A stretch of 64,000 nt of DNA from assembly GCA_037783545.1 (NCBI GenBank), contig JBBELK010001414.1, forward strand, positions 40,870-104,869, in the 5' to 3' direction. Made by a program: the position numbers and the translations under genes. The DNA comes from Henricia sp. BOLD:AAB3569 (Eukaryota; Echinodermata; Asteroidea; Spinulosida; Echinasteridae). The notes beneath the pieces were generated by a model. It was not told the DNA's origin. It ran no database searches and saw only the letters and a program-made list of their open reading frames with translations. Positions 47,946 through 60,485 of this stretch are shown in pieces. The first letter of the stretch is position 1, and each line of letters begins with the position of its first letter.

Positions 47946-48295
47946 CCCAGTTTTTTCTAAACTTTGAAATTTCTCTGCCATTTCCCGGCGAAAGTCTGTC
48001 AATTTTTTATGACAAGTGCGCAATATAGAGAATTTAGGGCATGCAAAATTTGAAGTTCGTCGGAACATTTTTCGACCTCCAAATTTGCCGACGTTTGGAC
48101 CACACTTTGACCAAATTGCCGAGCCAAACTGCGGTGCGTTAACGACAGTCCGAATGACTGAGCATGCGCACAACTCAGGAGTACCCCAAAGAGGTGTGTA
48201 CAGACAGCCACGGTTTGCGCGAGAGCAGTCAGGAAGCCTCAACCCAGTTTTTTATAAACTTTGAAATTTCTCTGCCATTTCCCGGCGAAAGTCTG

Positions 48296-49485
48296 TCAAT
48301 TGTTTATGACAAGTGCGCAATATAGAGAATTTAGGGCATGCAAAATTTGAAGTTCGTCGGAACATTTTTCGACCTCCAAATTTGCCGACGTTTGGACCAC
48401 ACTTTGACCAAATTGCCGAGCCAAACTGCGGTGCGTTAACGACAGTCCGAATGACTGAGCATGCGCACAACTCAGGAGTACCCCAAAGAGGTGTGTAAAG
48501 ACAGCCACGGTTTGCGCGAGAGCAGTCAGGAAGCCTCAACCCAGTTTTTTCTAAACTTTGAAATTTCTTTGCCATTTCCCGGCGAAAGTCTGTCAATTTT
48601 GTATGACAAGTGCGCAATATAGAGAGTTAAGGGCATGCAAAATTTGAAGTTCGTCGGAACATTTTTCGACCTCCAAATTTGCCGACGTTTGGACCACACT
48701 TTGACCAAATTGCCGAGCCAAACTGCGGTGCGTTAACGACAGTCCGAATGACTGAGCATGCGCACAACTCAGGAGTACCCCAAAGAGGTGTGTACAGACA
48801 GCCACGGTTTGCGCGAGAGCAGTCAGGAAGCCTCAACCCAGTTTTTTCTAAACTTTGAAATTTCTCTGCCATTTCCCGGCGAAAGTCTGTCAATTTTTTT
48901 ATGACAAGTGCGCAATATAGAGAGTTTAGGGCATGCAAAATTTGAAGTTCGTCGGAACATTTTTCGACCTCCAAATTTGCCGACGTTTGGACCACACTTT
49001 GACCAAATTGCCGAGCCAAACTGCGGTGCGTTAACGACAGTCCGAATGACTGAGCATGCGCACAACTCAGGAGTACCCCAAAGAGGTGTGTACAGACAGC
49101 CACGGTTTGCGCGAGAGCAGTCAGGAAGCCTCAACCCAGTTTTTTCTAAACTTTGAAATTTCTCTGCCATTTCCCGGCGAAAGTCTGTCAATTTTTTATG
49201 ACAAGTGCGCAATATAGAGAGTTTAGGGCATGCAAAATTTGAAGTTCGTCGGAACATTTTTCGACCTCCAAATTTGCCGACGTTTGGACCACACTTTGAC
49301 CAAATTGCCGAGCCAAACTGCGGTGCGTTAACGACAGTCCGAATGACTGAGCATGCGCACAACTCAGGAGTACCCCAAAGAGGTGTGTACAGACAGCCAC
49401 GGTTTGCGCGAGAGCAGTCAGGAAGCCTCAACCCAGTTTTTTCTAAACTTTGAAATTTCTCTGCCATTTCCCGGCGAAAGTCTGT
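48296..49485 (+). repeat. Satellite block duplicated on the other side of the LINE (matches about 41514-42700)
   Basis: The series TCAATTGTTTATGAC with GAGAATTTAGGG, then GTGTAAAGACAG, then TTTCTTTGCC, then TTTTGTATGAC with GAGTTAAGGG, then a seven-T linker occurs at about 48296-48900. The same order is at about 41514-42125. The offset of 6782 bp minus the LINE length is about nine monomers, so the LINE landed inside one unit of a roughly nine-monomer repeat. Confidence 0.8.
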
Positions 49486-49737
49486 CAATTTTTTATGACA
49501 AGTGCGCAATATAGAGAATTTAGGGCATGCAAAATTTGAAGTTCGTCGGAACATTTTTCGACCTCCAAATTTGCCGACGTTTGGACCACACTTTGACCAA
49601 ATTGCCGAGCCAAACTGCGGTGCGTTAACGACAGTCCGAATGACTGAGCATGCGCACAACTCAGGAGTACCCCAAAGAGGTGTGTACAGACAGCCACGGT
49701 TTGCGCGAGAGCAGTCAGGAAGCCTCAACCCAGTTTT

Positions 49738-49741
49738 TTAT
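49738..49741 (+). repeat. Marker variant of a five-monomer spacing (TTTTTTATAAAC)
   Basis: CAGTTTTTTATAAAC instead of CAGTTTTTTCTAAAC occurs near 48250 and again near 49738, about 1488 bp (five monomers) apart. Each time it follows a GAGAATTTAGGG monomer with a six-T linker (48016 and 49502). This indicates a further duplication just right of the LINE. Confidence 0.65.
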
Positions 49742-50970
49742 AAACTTTGAAATTTCTCTGCCATTTCCCGGCGAAAGTCTGTCAATTTTTTATGACAAGT
49801 GCGCAATATAGAGAGTTTAGGGCATGCAAAATTTGAAGTTCGTCGGAACATTTTTCGACCTCCAAATTTGCCGACGTTTGGACCACACTTTGACCAAATT
49901 GCCGAGCCAAACTGCGGTGCGTTAACGACAGTCCGAATGACTGAGCATGCGCACAACTCAGGAGTACCCCAAAGAGGTGTGTACAGACAGCCACGGTTTG
50001 CGCGAGAGCAGTCAGGAAGCCTCAACCCAGTTTTTTCTAAACTTTGAAATTTCTGTGCCATTTCCCGGCGAAAGTCTGTCAATTTTTTATGACAAGTGCG
50101 CAATATAGAGAGTTTAGGGCATGCAAAATTTGAAGTTCGTCGGAACATTTTTTGACCTCCAAATTTGCCGACGTTTGGACCACACTTTGACCAAATTGCC
50201 GAGCCAAACTGCGGTGCGTTAACGACAGTCCGAATGACTGAGCATGCGCACAACTCAGGAGTACCCCAAAGAGGTGTGTACAGACAGCCACGGTTTGCGC
50301 GAGAGCAGTCAGGAAGCCTCAACCCAGTTTTTTCTAAACTTTGAAATTTCTCTGCCATTTCCCGGCGAAAGTATGTCAATTTTTTATGACAAGTGCGCAA
50401 TATAGAGAGTTTAGGGCATGCAAAATTTGAAGTTCGTCGGAACATTTTTCGACCTCCAAATTTGCCGACGTTTGGACCACACTTTGACCAAATTGCCGAG
50501 CCAAACTGCGGTGCGTTAACGACAGTCCGAATGACTGAGCATGCGCACAACTCAGGAGTACCCCAAAGAGGTGTGTACAGACAGCCACGGTTTGCGCGAG
50601 AGCAGTCAGGAAGCCTCAACCCAGTTTTTTTCTAAACTTTGAAATTTCTCTGCCATTTCCCGGCGAAAGTCTGTCAATTTTTTATGACAAGTGCGCAATA
50701 TAGAGAGTTTAGGGCATGCAAAATTTGAAGTTCGTCGGAACATTTTTCGACCTCCAAATTTGCCGACGTTTGGACCACACTTTGACCAAATTGCCGAGCC
50801 AAACTGCGGTGCGTTAACGACAGTCCGAATGACTGAGCATGCGCACAACTCAGGAGTACCCCAAAGAGGTGTGTACAGACAGCCACGGTTTGCGCGAGAG
50901 CAGTCAGGAAGCCTCAACCCAGTTTTTTCTAAACTTTGAAATTTCTCTGCCATTTCCCGGCGAAAGTCTG

Positions 50971-53347
50971 TCAATTTGTTATGACAAGTGCGCAATATAG
51001 AGTGTTTAGGGCATGCAAAATTTGAAGTTCGTCGGAACATTTTTCGACCTCCAAATTTGCCGACGTTTGGACCACACTTTGACCAAATTTCCGAGCCAAA
51101 CTGCGGTGCGTTAACGACTGTCCGAATGACTGAGCATGCGCACAACTCAGGAGTACCCCAAAGAGGTGTGTACAGACAGCCACGGTTTGCGCGAGAGCAG
51201 TCAGGAAGCCTCAACCCAGTTTTTTCTAAACTTTGAAATTTCTCTGCCATTTCACGGCGAAAGTCTGTCAATTTGTTATGACAAGTGCGCAATATAGAGA
51301 GTTTAGGGCATGCAAAATTTGAAGTTCGTCGGAACATTTTTCGACCTCCAAATTTGCCGACGTTCGGACCACACTTTGACCAAATTGCCGAGCCAAACTG
51401 CGGTGCGTTAACGACAGTCCGAATGACTGAGCATGCGCACAACTCAGGAGTACCCCAAAGAGGTGTGTACAGACAGCCACGGTTTGCGCGAGAGCAGTCA
51501 GGAAGCCTCAACCCAGTTTTTTCTAAACTTTGAAATTTCTCTGCCATTTCCCGGCGAAAGTCTGTCAATTTTTTATGACAAGTGCGCAATATAGAGAGTT
51601 AAGGGCATGCAAAATTTGAAGTTCGTCGGAACATTTTTCGACCTAAAAATTTGCCGACGTTTGGACCACACTTTGACCAAATTGCCGAGCCAAACTGCGG
51701 TGCGTTAACGACAGTCCGAATGACTGAGCATGCGCACAACTCAGGAGTACCCCAAAGAGGTGTGTACATACAGCCACGGTTTGCGCGAGAGCAGTCAGGA
51801 AGCCTCAACCCAGTTTTTTCTAAACTTTGAAATTTCTCTGCCATTTCCCGGCGAAAGTCTGTCAATTTTTTATGACAAGTGCGCAATATAGAGAGTTTAG
51901 GGCATGCAAAATTTGAAGTTCGTCGGAACATTTTTCGACCTCCAAATTTGCCGACGTTTGGACCACACTTTGACCAAATTGCCGAGCCAAACTGCGGTGC
52001 GTTAACGACAGTCCGAATGACTGAGCATGCGCACAACTCAGGAGTACCCCAAAGAGGTGTGTACAGACAGCCACGGTTTGCGCGAGAGCAGTCAGGAAGC
52101 CTCAACCCAGTTTTTTTTTAAACTTTGAAATTTCTCTGCCATTTCCCGGCGAAAGTCTGTCAATTTGTTATGACAAGTGCGCAATATAGAGAGTTTAGGG
52201 CATGCAAAATTTGAAGTTCGTCGGAACATTTTTCGACCTCCAAATTTGCCGACGTTTGGACCACACTTTGACCAAATTGCCGAGCCAAACTGCGGTGCGT
52301 TAACGACTGTCCGAATCACTGAGCATGCGCACAACTCAGGAGTACCCCAAAGAGGTGTGTACAGACAGCCACGGTTTGCGCGAGAGCAGTCAGGAAGCCT
52401 CAACCCAGTTTTTTCTAAACTTTGAAATTTCTCTGCCATTTCACGGCGAAAGTCTGTCAATTTGTTATGACAAGTGCGCAATATAGAGAGTTTAGGGCAT
52501 GCAAAATTTGAAGTTCGTCGGAACATTTTTCGACCTCCAAATTTGCCGACGTTCGGACCACACTTTGACCAAATTGCCGAGCCAAACTGCGGTGCGTTAA
52601 CGACAGTCCGAATGACTGAGCATGCGCACAACTCAGGAGTACCCCAAAGAGGTGTGTACAGACAGCCACGGTTTGCGCGAGAGCAGTCAGGAAGCCTCAA
52701 CCCAGTTTTTTCTAAACTTTGAAATTTCTCTGCCATTTCCCGGCGAAAGTCTGTCAATTTTTTATGACAAGTGCGCAATATAGAGAGTTAAGGGCATGCA
52801 AAATTTGAAGTTCGTCGGAACATTTTTCGACCTCCAAATTTGCCGACGTTTGGACCACACTTTGACCAAATTGCCGAGCCAAACTGCGGTGCGTTAACGA
52901 CAGTCCGAATGACTGAGCATGCGCACAACTCAGGAGTACCCCAAAGAGGTGTGTACATACAGCCACGGTTTGCGCGAGAGCAGTCAGGAAGCCTCAACCC
53001 AGTTTTTTCTAAACTTTGAAATTTCTCTGCCATTTCCCGGCGAAAGTCTGTCAATTTTTTATGACAAGTGCGCAATATAGAGAGTTTAGGGCATGCAAAA
53101 TTTGAAGTTCGTCGGAACATTTTTCGACCTCCAAATTTGCCGACGTTTGGACCACACTTTGACCAAATTGCCGAGCCAAACTGCGGTGCGTTAACGACAG
53201 TCCGAATGACTGAGCATGCGCACAACTCAGGAGTACCCCAAAGAGGTGTGTACAGACAGCCACGGTTTGCGCGAGAGCAGTCAGGAAGCCTCAACCCAGT
53301 TTTTTCTAAACTTTGAATTTTCTCTGCCATTTCCCGGCGAAAGTCTG
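50971..53347 (+). repeat. Two copies of a 1189-bp four-monomer higher-order repeat
   Basis: Copy 1 is about 50971-52159 and copy 2 about 52160-53347. Shared ordered variants are AACGACTGTCCG, CATTTCACGGCG with GACGTTCGGACC, GAGTTAAGGG with GTGTACATACAG, then an ordinary monomer. Copy 1 has private changes (GAGTGTTTAGG, AAATTTCCGAGCC, CGACCTAAAAATT), and copy 2 begins after an eight-T run near 52111. Confidence 0.8.
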
Positions 53348-54838
53348 TCAATTTTGTATGACAATTGCGCAATATAGAGAGTTTAGGGCATGCAAAATTT
53401 GAAGTTCGTCGGAACATTTTTCGACCTCCAAATTTGCCGACGTTTGGACCACACTTTGACCAAATTGCCGAGCCAAACTGCGGTGCGTTAACGACAGTCC
53501 GAATGACTGAGCATGCGCACAACTCAGGAGTACCCCAAAGAGGTGTGTACAGACAGCCACGGTTTGCGCGAGAGCAGTCAGGAAGCCTCAACCCAGTTTG
53601 TTCTAAACTTTGAAATTTCTCTGCCATTTCCCGGCGAAAGTCTGTCAATTTTTTATGACAAGTGCGCAATATAGAGAGTTTAGGGCATGCAAAATTTGAA
53701 GTTCGTCGGAACATTTTTCGACCTCCAAATTTGCCGACGTTTGGACCACACTTTGACCAAATTGCCGAGCCAAACTGCGGTGCGTTAACGACAGTCCGAA
53801 TGACTGAGCATGCGCACAACTCAGGCGTACCCCAAAGAGGTGTGTACAGACAGCCACGGTTTGCGCGAGAGCAGTCAGGAAGCCTAAACCCAGTTTTTTC
53901 TAAACTTTGAAATTTCTCTGCCATTTCCCGGCGAAAGTCTGTCAATTTTTTATGACAAGTGCGCAATATAGAGAGTTTAGGGCATGCAAAATTTGAAGTT
54001 CGTCGGAACATTTTTCGACCTCCAAATTTGCCGACGTTTGGACCACACTTTGACCAAATTGCCGAGCCAAACTGCGGTGCGTTAACGACAGTCCGAATGA
54101 CTGAGCATGCGCACAACTCAGGAGTACCCCAAAGAGGTGTGTACAGACAGCCACGGTTTGCGCGAGAGCAGTCAGGAAGCCTCAACCCAGTTTGTTCTAA
54201 ACTTTGAAATTTCTCTGCCATTTCCCGGCGAAAGTCTGTCAATTTTTTATGACAAGTGCGCAATATAGAGAGTTTAGGGCATGCAAAATTTGAAGTTCGT
54301 CGGAACATTTTTCGACCTCCAAATTTGCCGACGTTTGGACCACACTTTGACCAAATTGCCGAGCCAAACTGCGGTGCGTTAACGACAGTCCGAATGACTG
54401 AGCATGCGCACAACTCAGGCGTACCCCAAAGAGGTGTGTACAGACAGCCACGGTTTGCGCGAGAGCAGTCAGGAAGCCTAAACCCAGTTTTTTCTAAACT
54501 TTGAAATTTCTCTGCCATTTCCCGGCGAAAGTCTGTCAATTTTTTATGACAAGTGCGCAATATAGAGAGTTTAGGGCATGCAAAATTTGAAGTTCGTCGG
54601 AACATTTTTCGACCTCCAAATTTGCCGACGTTTGGACAACACTTTGACCAAATTGCCGAGCCAAACTGCGGTGTGTTAACGACAGTCCGAATGACTGAGC
54701 ATGCGCACAACTCAGGAGTACCCCAAAGAGGTGTGTACAGACAGCCACGGTTTGCGCGAGAGCAGTCAGGAAGCCTCAACCCAGTTTGTTCTAAACTTTG
54801 AAATTTCTCTGCCATTTCCCGTCGAAAGTCTGTCAATT
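53348..54838 (+). repeat. 594-bp two-monomer higher-order repeat
   Basis: Monomers with CAGTTTGTTCTAAAC (near 53596, 54190, 54785) alternate with monomers carrying TCAGGCGTACC and GCCTAAACCC (near 53824 and 54418). The alternating pair gives a 594-bp period over about two and a half units. Confidence 0.8.
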
Positions 54839-55427
54839 TTTTTATGACAAGTGCGCAATATAGAGAGTTTAGGGCATGCAAAATTTGAAGTTCGTCGGAA
54901 CATTTTTCGACCTCCAAATTTGCCGACGTTTGGACCACACTTTGACCAAATTGCCGAGCCAAACTGCGGTGCGTTAACGACAGTCCGAATGACTAAGCAT
55001 GCGCACAACTCAGGAGTACCCCAAAGAGGTGTGTAAAGACAGCCACGGTTTGCGCGAGAGCAGTCAGGAAGCCTCAACCCAGTTTTTTCTAAACTTTGAA
55101 ATTTCTCTGCCATTTCCCGGCGAAAGTCTGTCAATTTTTTATGACAAGTGCGCAATATAGAGAGTTTAGGGCATGCAAAATTTGAAGTTCGTCGGAACAT
55201 TTTTCGACCTCCAAATTTGCCGACGTTTGGACCACACTTTGACCAAATTGCCGAGCCAAACTGCGGTGCGTTAACGACAGTCCGAATGACTGAGCATGCG
55301 CACAACTCAGGAGTACCCCAAAGAGGTGTGTACAGACAGCCACGGTTTGCGCGAGAGCAGTCAGGAAGCCTAAACCCAGTTTTTTCTAAACTTTGAAATT
55401 TCTCTGCCATTTCCCGGCGAAAGTCTG

Positions 55428-58400
55428 TCAATTTGTTATGACAAGTGCGCAATATAGAGAGTTTAGGGCATGCAAAATTTGAAGTTCGTCGGAACATTTT
55501 TCGACCTCCAAATATGCCGACGTTTGGACCACACTTTGACCAAATTGCCGAGCCAAACTGCGGTTCGTTAACGACAGTCCGAATTAGTGAGCATGCGCAC
55601 AACTCAGGAGTACCCCAAAGAGGTGTGTACAGACAGCCACGGTTTGCGCGAGAGCAGTCAGAAAGCCTCAACCCAGTTTGTTCTAAACTTTGAAATTTCT
55701 CTGCCATTTCCCGGCGAAAGTCTGTCAATTTTTTTATGACAAGTGCGCAATATAGAGAGTTTAGGGCATGCAAAATTTGAAGTTCGTCGGAACATTTTTC
55801 GACCTCCAAATTTGCCGACGTTTGGACCACACTTTGACCAAATTGCCGAGCCAAACTGCGGTGCGTTAACGACAGTCCGAATGACTGAGCATGCGCACAA
55901 CTCAGGAGTACCCCAAAGAGGTGTGTAAAGACAGCCACGGTTTGCGCGAGAGCAGTCAGGAAGCCTCAACCCAGTTTTTTCTAAACTTTGAAATTTCTCT
56001 GCCATTTCCCGGCGAAAGTCTGTCAATTTTTTTATGACAAGTGCGCAATATAGAGAGTTTAGGGCATGCAAAATTTGAAGTTCGTCGGAACATTTTTCGA
56101 CCTCCAAATTTGCCGACGTTTGGACCACACTTTGACCAAATTGCCGAGCCAAACTGCGGTGCGTTAACGACAGTCCGAATGACTGAGCATGCGCACAACT
56201 CAGGAGTACCCCAAAGAGGTGTGTACAGACAGCCACGGTTTGCGCGAGAGCAGTCAGGAAGCCTCAACCCAGTTTTTTCTAAACTTTGAAATTTCTCTGC
56301 CATTTCCCGGCGAAAGTCTGTCAATTTTTTTATGACAAGTGCGCAATATAGAGAGTTTAGGGCATGCACAATTTGAAGTTCGTCGGAACATTTTTCGACC
56401 TCCAAATTTGCCGACGTTTGGACCACACTTTGACCAAATTGCCGAGCCAAACTGCGGTGCGTTAACGACAGTCCGAATGACTGAGCATGCGCACAACTCA
56501 GGAGTACCCCAAAGAGGTGTGTACAGACAGCCGAGGTTTGCGCGAGAGCAGTCAGGAAGCCTCAACCCAGTTTTTTCTAAACTTTGAAATTTCTCTGCCA
56601 TTTCCCGGCGAAAGTCTGTCAATTTGTTATGACAAGTGCGCAATATAGAGAGTTTAGGGCATGCAAAATTTGAAGTTCGTCGGAACATTTTTCGACCTCC
56701 AAATTTGCCGACGTTTGGACCATACTTTGACCAAATCGCCGAGCCAAACTGCGGTGCGTTAACGACAGTCCGAATGACTGAGCATGCGCACAACTCAGGA
56801 GTACCCCAAAGAGGTGTGTACAGACAGCCACGGTTTGCGCGAGAGCAGTCAGGAAGCCTCAACCCAGTTTTTTCTAAACTTTGAAATTTCTCTGCCATTT
56901 CCCGGCGAAAGTCTGTCAATTTTTTATGACAAGTGCGCAATATAGAGAGTTTAGGGCATGCAAAATTTGAAGTTCGTCGGAACATTTTTCAACCTCCAAA
57001 TTTGCCGACGTTTGGACCACACTTTGACCAAATTGCCGAGCCAAACTGCGGTGCGTTAACGACAGTCCGAATGACTGAGCATGCGCACAACTCAGGAGTA
57101 CCCCAAAGAGGTGTGTACAGACAGCCACGGTTTGCGCGAGAGCAGTCAGGAAGCCTCAACCCAGTTTTTTCTAAACTTTGAAATTTCTCTGCCATTTCCC
57201 GGCGAAAGTCTGTCAATTTTGTATGACAAGTGCGCAATATAGAGAGTTTAGGGCATGCAAAATTTGAAGTTCGTCGGAACATTTTTCGACCTCCAAATTT
57301 GCCGACGTTTGGACCACACTTTGACCAAATTGCCGAGCCAAACTGCGGTTCGTTAACGACAGTCCGAATTAGTGAGCATGCGCACAACTCAGGAGTACCC
57401 CAAAGAGGTGTGTACAGACAGCCACGGTTTGCGCGAGAGCAGTCAGAAAGCCTCAACCCAGTTTGTTCTAAACTTTGAAATTTCTCTGCCATTTCCCGGC
57501 GAAAGTCTGTCATTTTTTTTATGACAAGTGCGCAATATAGAGAGTTTAGGGCATGCAAAATTTGAAGTTCGTCGGAACATTTTTCGACCTCCAAATTTGC
57601 CGACGTTTGGACCACACTTTGACCAAATTGCCGAGCCAAACTGCGGTGCGTTAACGACAGTCCGAATGACTGAGCATGCGCACAACTCAGGAGTACCCCA
57701 AAGAGGTGTGTAAAGACAGCCACGGTTTGCGCGAGAGCAGTCAGGAAGCCTCAACCCAGTTTTTTCTAAACTTTGAAATTTCTCTGCCATTTCCCGGCGA
57801 AAGTCTGTCAATTTTTTTATGACAAGTGCGCAATATAGAGAGTTTAGGGCATGCAAAATTTGAAGTTCGTCGGAACATTTTTCGACCTCCAAATTTGCCG
57901 ACGTTTGGACCACACTTTGACCAAATTGCCGAGCCAAACTGCGGTGCGTTAACGACAGTCCGAATGACTGAGCATGCGCACAACTCAGGAGTACCCCAAA
58001 GAGGTGTGTACAGACAGCCACGGTTTGCGCGAGAGCAGTCAGGAAGCCTCAACCCAGTTTTTTCTAAACTTTGAAATTTCTCTGCCATTTCCCGGCGAAA
58101 GTCTGTCAATTTTTTTATGACAAGTGCGCAATATAGAGAGTTTAGGGCATGCACAATTTGAAGTTCGTCGGAACATTTTTCGACCTCCAAATTTGCCGAC
58201 GTTTGGACCACACTTTGACCAAATTGCCGAGCCAAACTGCGGTGCGTTAACGACAGTCCGAATGACTGAGCATGCGCACAACTCAGGAGTACCCCAAAGA
58301 GGTGTGTACAGACAGCCGAGGTTTGCGCGAGAGCAGTCAGGAAGCCTCAACCCAGTTTTTTCTAAACTTTGAAATTTCTCTGCCATTTCCCGGCGAAAGT

Positions 58401-60485
58401 CTGTCAATTTGTTATGACAAGTGCGCAATATAGAGAGTTTAGGGCATGCAAAATTTGAAGTTCGTCGGAACATTTTTCGACCTCCAAATTTGCCGACGTT
58501 TGGACCATACTTTGACCAAATCGCCGAGCCAAACTGCGGTGCGTTAACGACAGTCCGAATGACTGAGCATGCGCACAACTCAGGAGTACCCCAAAGAGGT
58601 GTGTACAGACAGCCACGGTTTGCGCGAGAGCAGTCAGGAAGCCTCAACCCAGTTTTTTCTAAACTTTGAAATTTCTCTGCCATTTCCCGGCGAAAGTCTG
58701 TCAATTTTTTATGACAAGTGCGCAATATAGAGAGTTTAGGGCATGCAAAATTTGAAGTTCGTCGGAACATTTTTCGACCTCCAAATTTGCCGACGTTTGG
58801 ACCACACTTTGACCAAATTGCCGAGCCAAACTGCGGTGCGTTAACGACAGTCCGAATGACTGAGCATGCGCACAACTCAGGAGTACCCCAAAGAGGTGTG
58901 TACAGACAGCCACGGTTTGCGCGAGAGCAGTCAGGAAGCCTCAACCCAGTTTTTTCTAAACTTTGAAATTTCTCTGCCATTTCCCGGCGAAAGTCTGTCA
59001 ATTTTGTATGACAAGTGCGCAATATAGAGAGTTTAGGGCATGCAAAATTTGAAGTTCGTCGGAACATTTTTCGACCTCCAAATTTGCCGACGTTTGGACC
59101 ACACTTTGACCAAATTGCCGAGCCAAACTGCGGTGCGTTAACGACAGTCCGAATGACTGAGCATGCGCACAACTCAGGAGTACCCCAAAGAGGTGTGTAC
59201 AGACAGCCACGGTTTGCGCGAGAGCAGTCAGGAAGCCTCAACCCAGTTTTTTCTAAACTTTGAAATTTCTCTGCCATTTCCCGGCGAAAGTCTGTCAATT
59301 TTTTTATGACAAGTGCGCAATATAGAGAGTTTAGGGCATGCACAATTTGAAGTTCGTCGGAACATTTTTCGACCTCCAAATTTGCCGACGTTTGGACCAC
59401 ACTTTGACCAAATTGCCGAGCCAAACTGCGGTGCGTTAACGACAGTCCGAATGACTGAGCATGCGCACAACTCAGGAGTACCCCAAAGAGGTGTGTACAG
59501 ACAGCCGAGGTTTGCGCGAGAGCAGTCAGGAAGCCTCAACCCAGTTTTTTCTAAACTTTGAAATTTCTCTGCCATTTCCCGGCGAAAGTCTGTCAATTTG
59601 TTATGACAAGTGCGCAATATAGAGAGTTTAGGGCATGCAAAATTTGAAGTTCGTCGGAACATTTTTCGACCTCCAAATTTGCCGACGTTTGGACCATACT
59701 TTGACCAAATCGCCGAGCCAAACTGCGGTGCGTTAACGACAGTCCGAATGACTGAGCATGCGCACAACTCAGGAGTACCCCAAAGAGGTGTGTACAGACA
59801 GCCACGGTTTGCGCGAGAGCAGTCAGGAAGCCTCAACCCAGTTTTTTCTAAACTTTGAAATTTCTCTGCCATTTCCCGGCGAAAGTCTGTCAATTTTTTA
59901 TGACAAGTGCGCAATATAGAGAGTTTAGGGCATGCAAAATTTGAAGTTCGTCGGAACATTTTTCGACCTCCAAATTTGCCGACGTTTGGACCACACTTTG
60001 ACCAAATTGCCGAGCCAAACTGCGGTGCGTTAACGACAGTCCGAATGACTGAGCATGCGCACAACTCAGGAGTACCCCAAAGAGGTGTGTACAGACAGCC
60101 ACGGTTTGCGCGAGAGCAGTCAGGAAGCCTCAACCCAGTTTTTTCTAAACTTTGAAATTTCTCTGCCATTTCCCGGCGAAAGTCTGTCAATTTTGTATGA
60201 CAAGTGCGCAATATAGAGAGTTTAGGGCATGCAAAATTTGAAGTTCGTCGGAACATTTTTCGACCTCCAAATTTGCCGACGTTTGGACCACACTTTGACC
60301 AAATTGCCGAGCCAAACTGCGGTGCGTTAACGACAGTCCGAATGACTGAGCATGCGCACAACTCAGGAGTACCCCAAAGAGGTGTGTACAGACAGCCACG
60401 GTTTGCGCGAGAGCAGTCAGGAAGCCTCAAACCAGTTTTTTCTAAACTTTGAAATTTCTCTGCCATTTCCCGGCGAAAGTCTGTC
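55428..60485 (+). repeat. 1785-bp and 1189-bp nested higher-order repeats
   Basis: GCGGTTCGTTAACG with CCGAATTAGTGAGC occurs near 55561 and 57346 (1785 bp, six monomers). GCATGCACAATTTG with CAGCCGAGGTTTG, followed by a monomer with GACCATACTTTG and CAAATCGCCG, occurs near 56367, 58152 and 59340. The first spacing is 1785 bp and the second 1188-1189 bp. A six-monomer duplication is thus followed by a four-monomer duplication of its tail. Confidence 0.8.
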
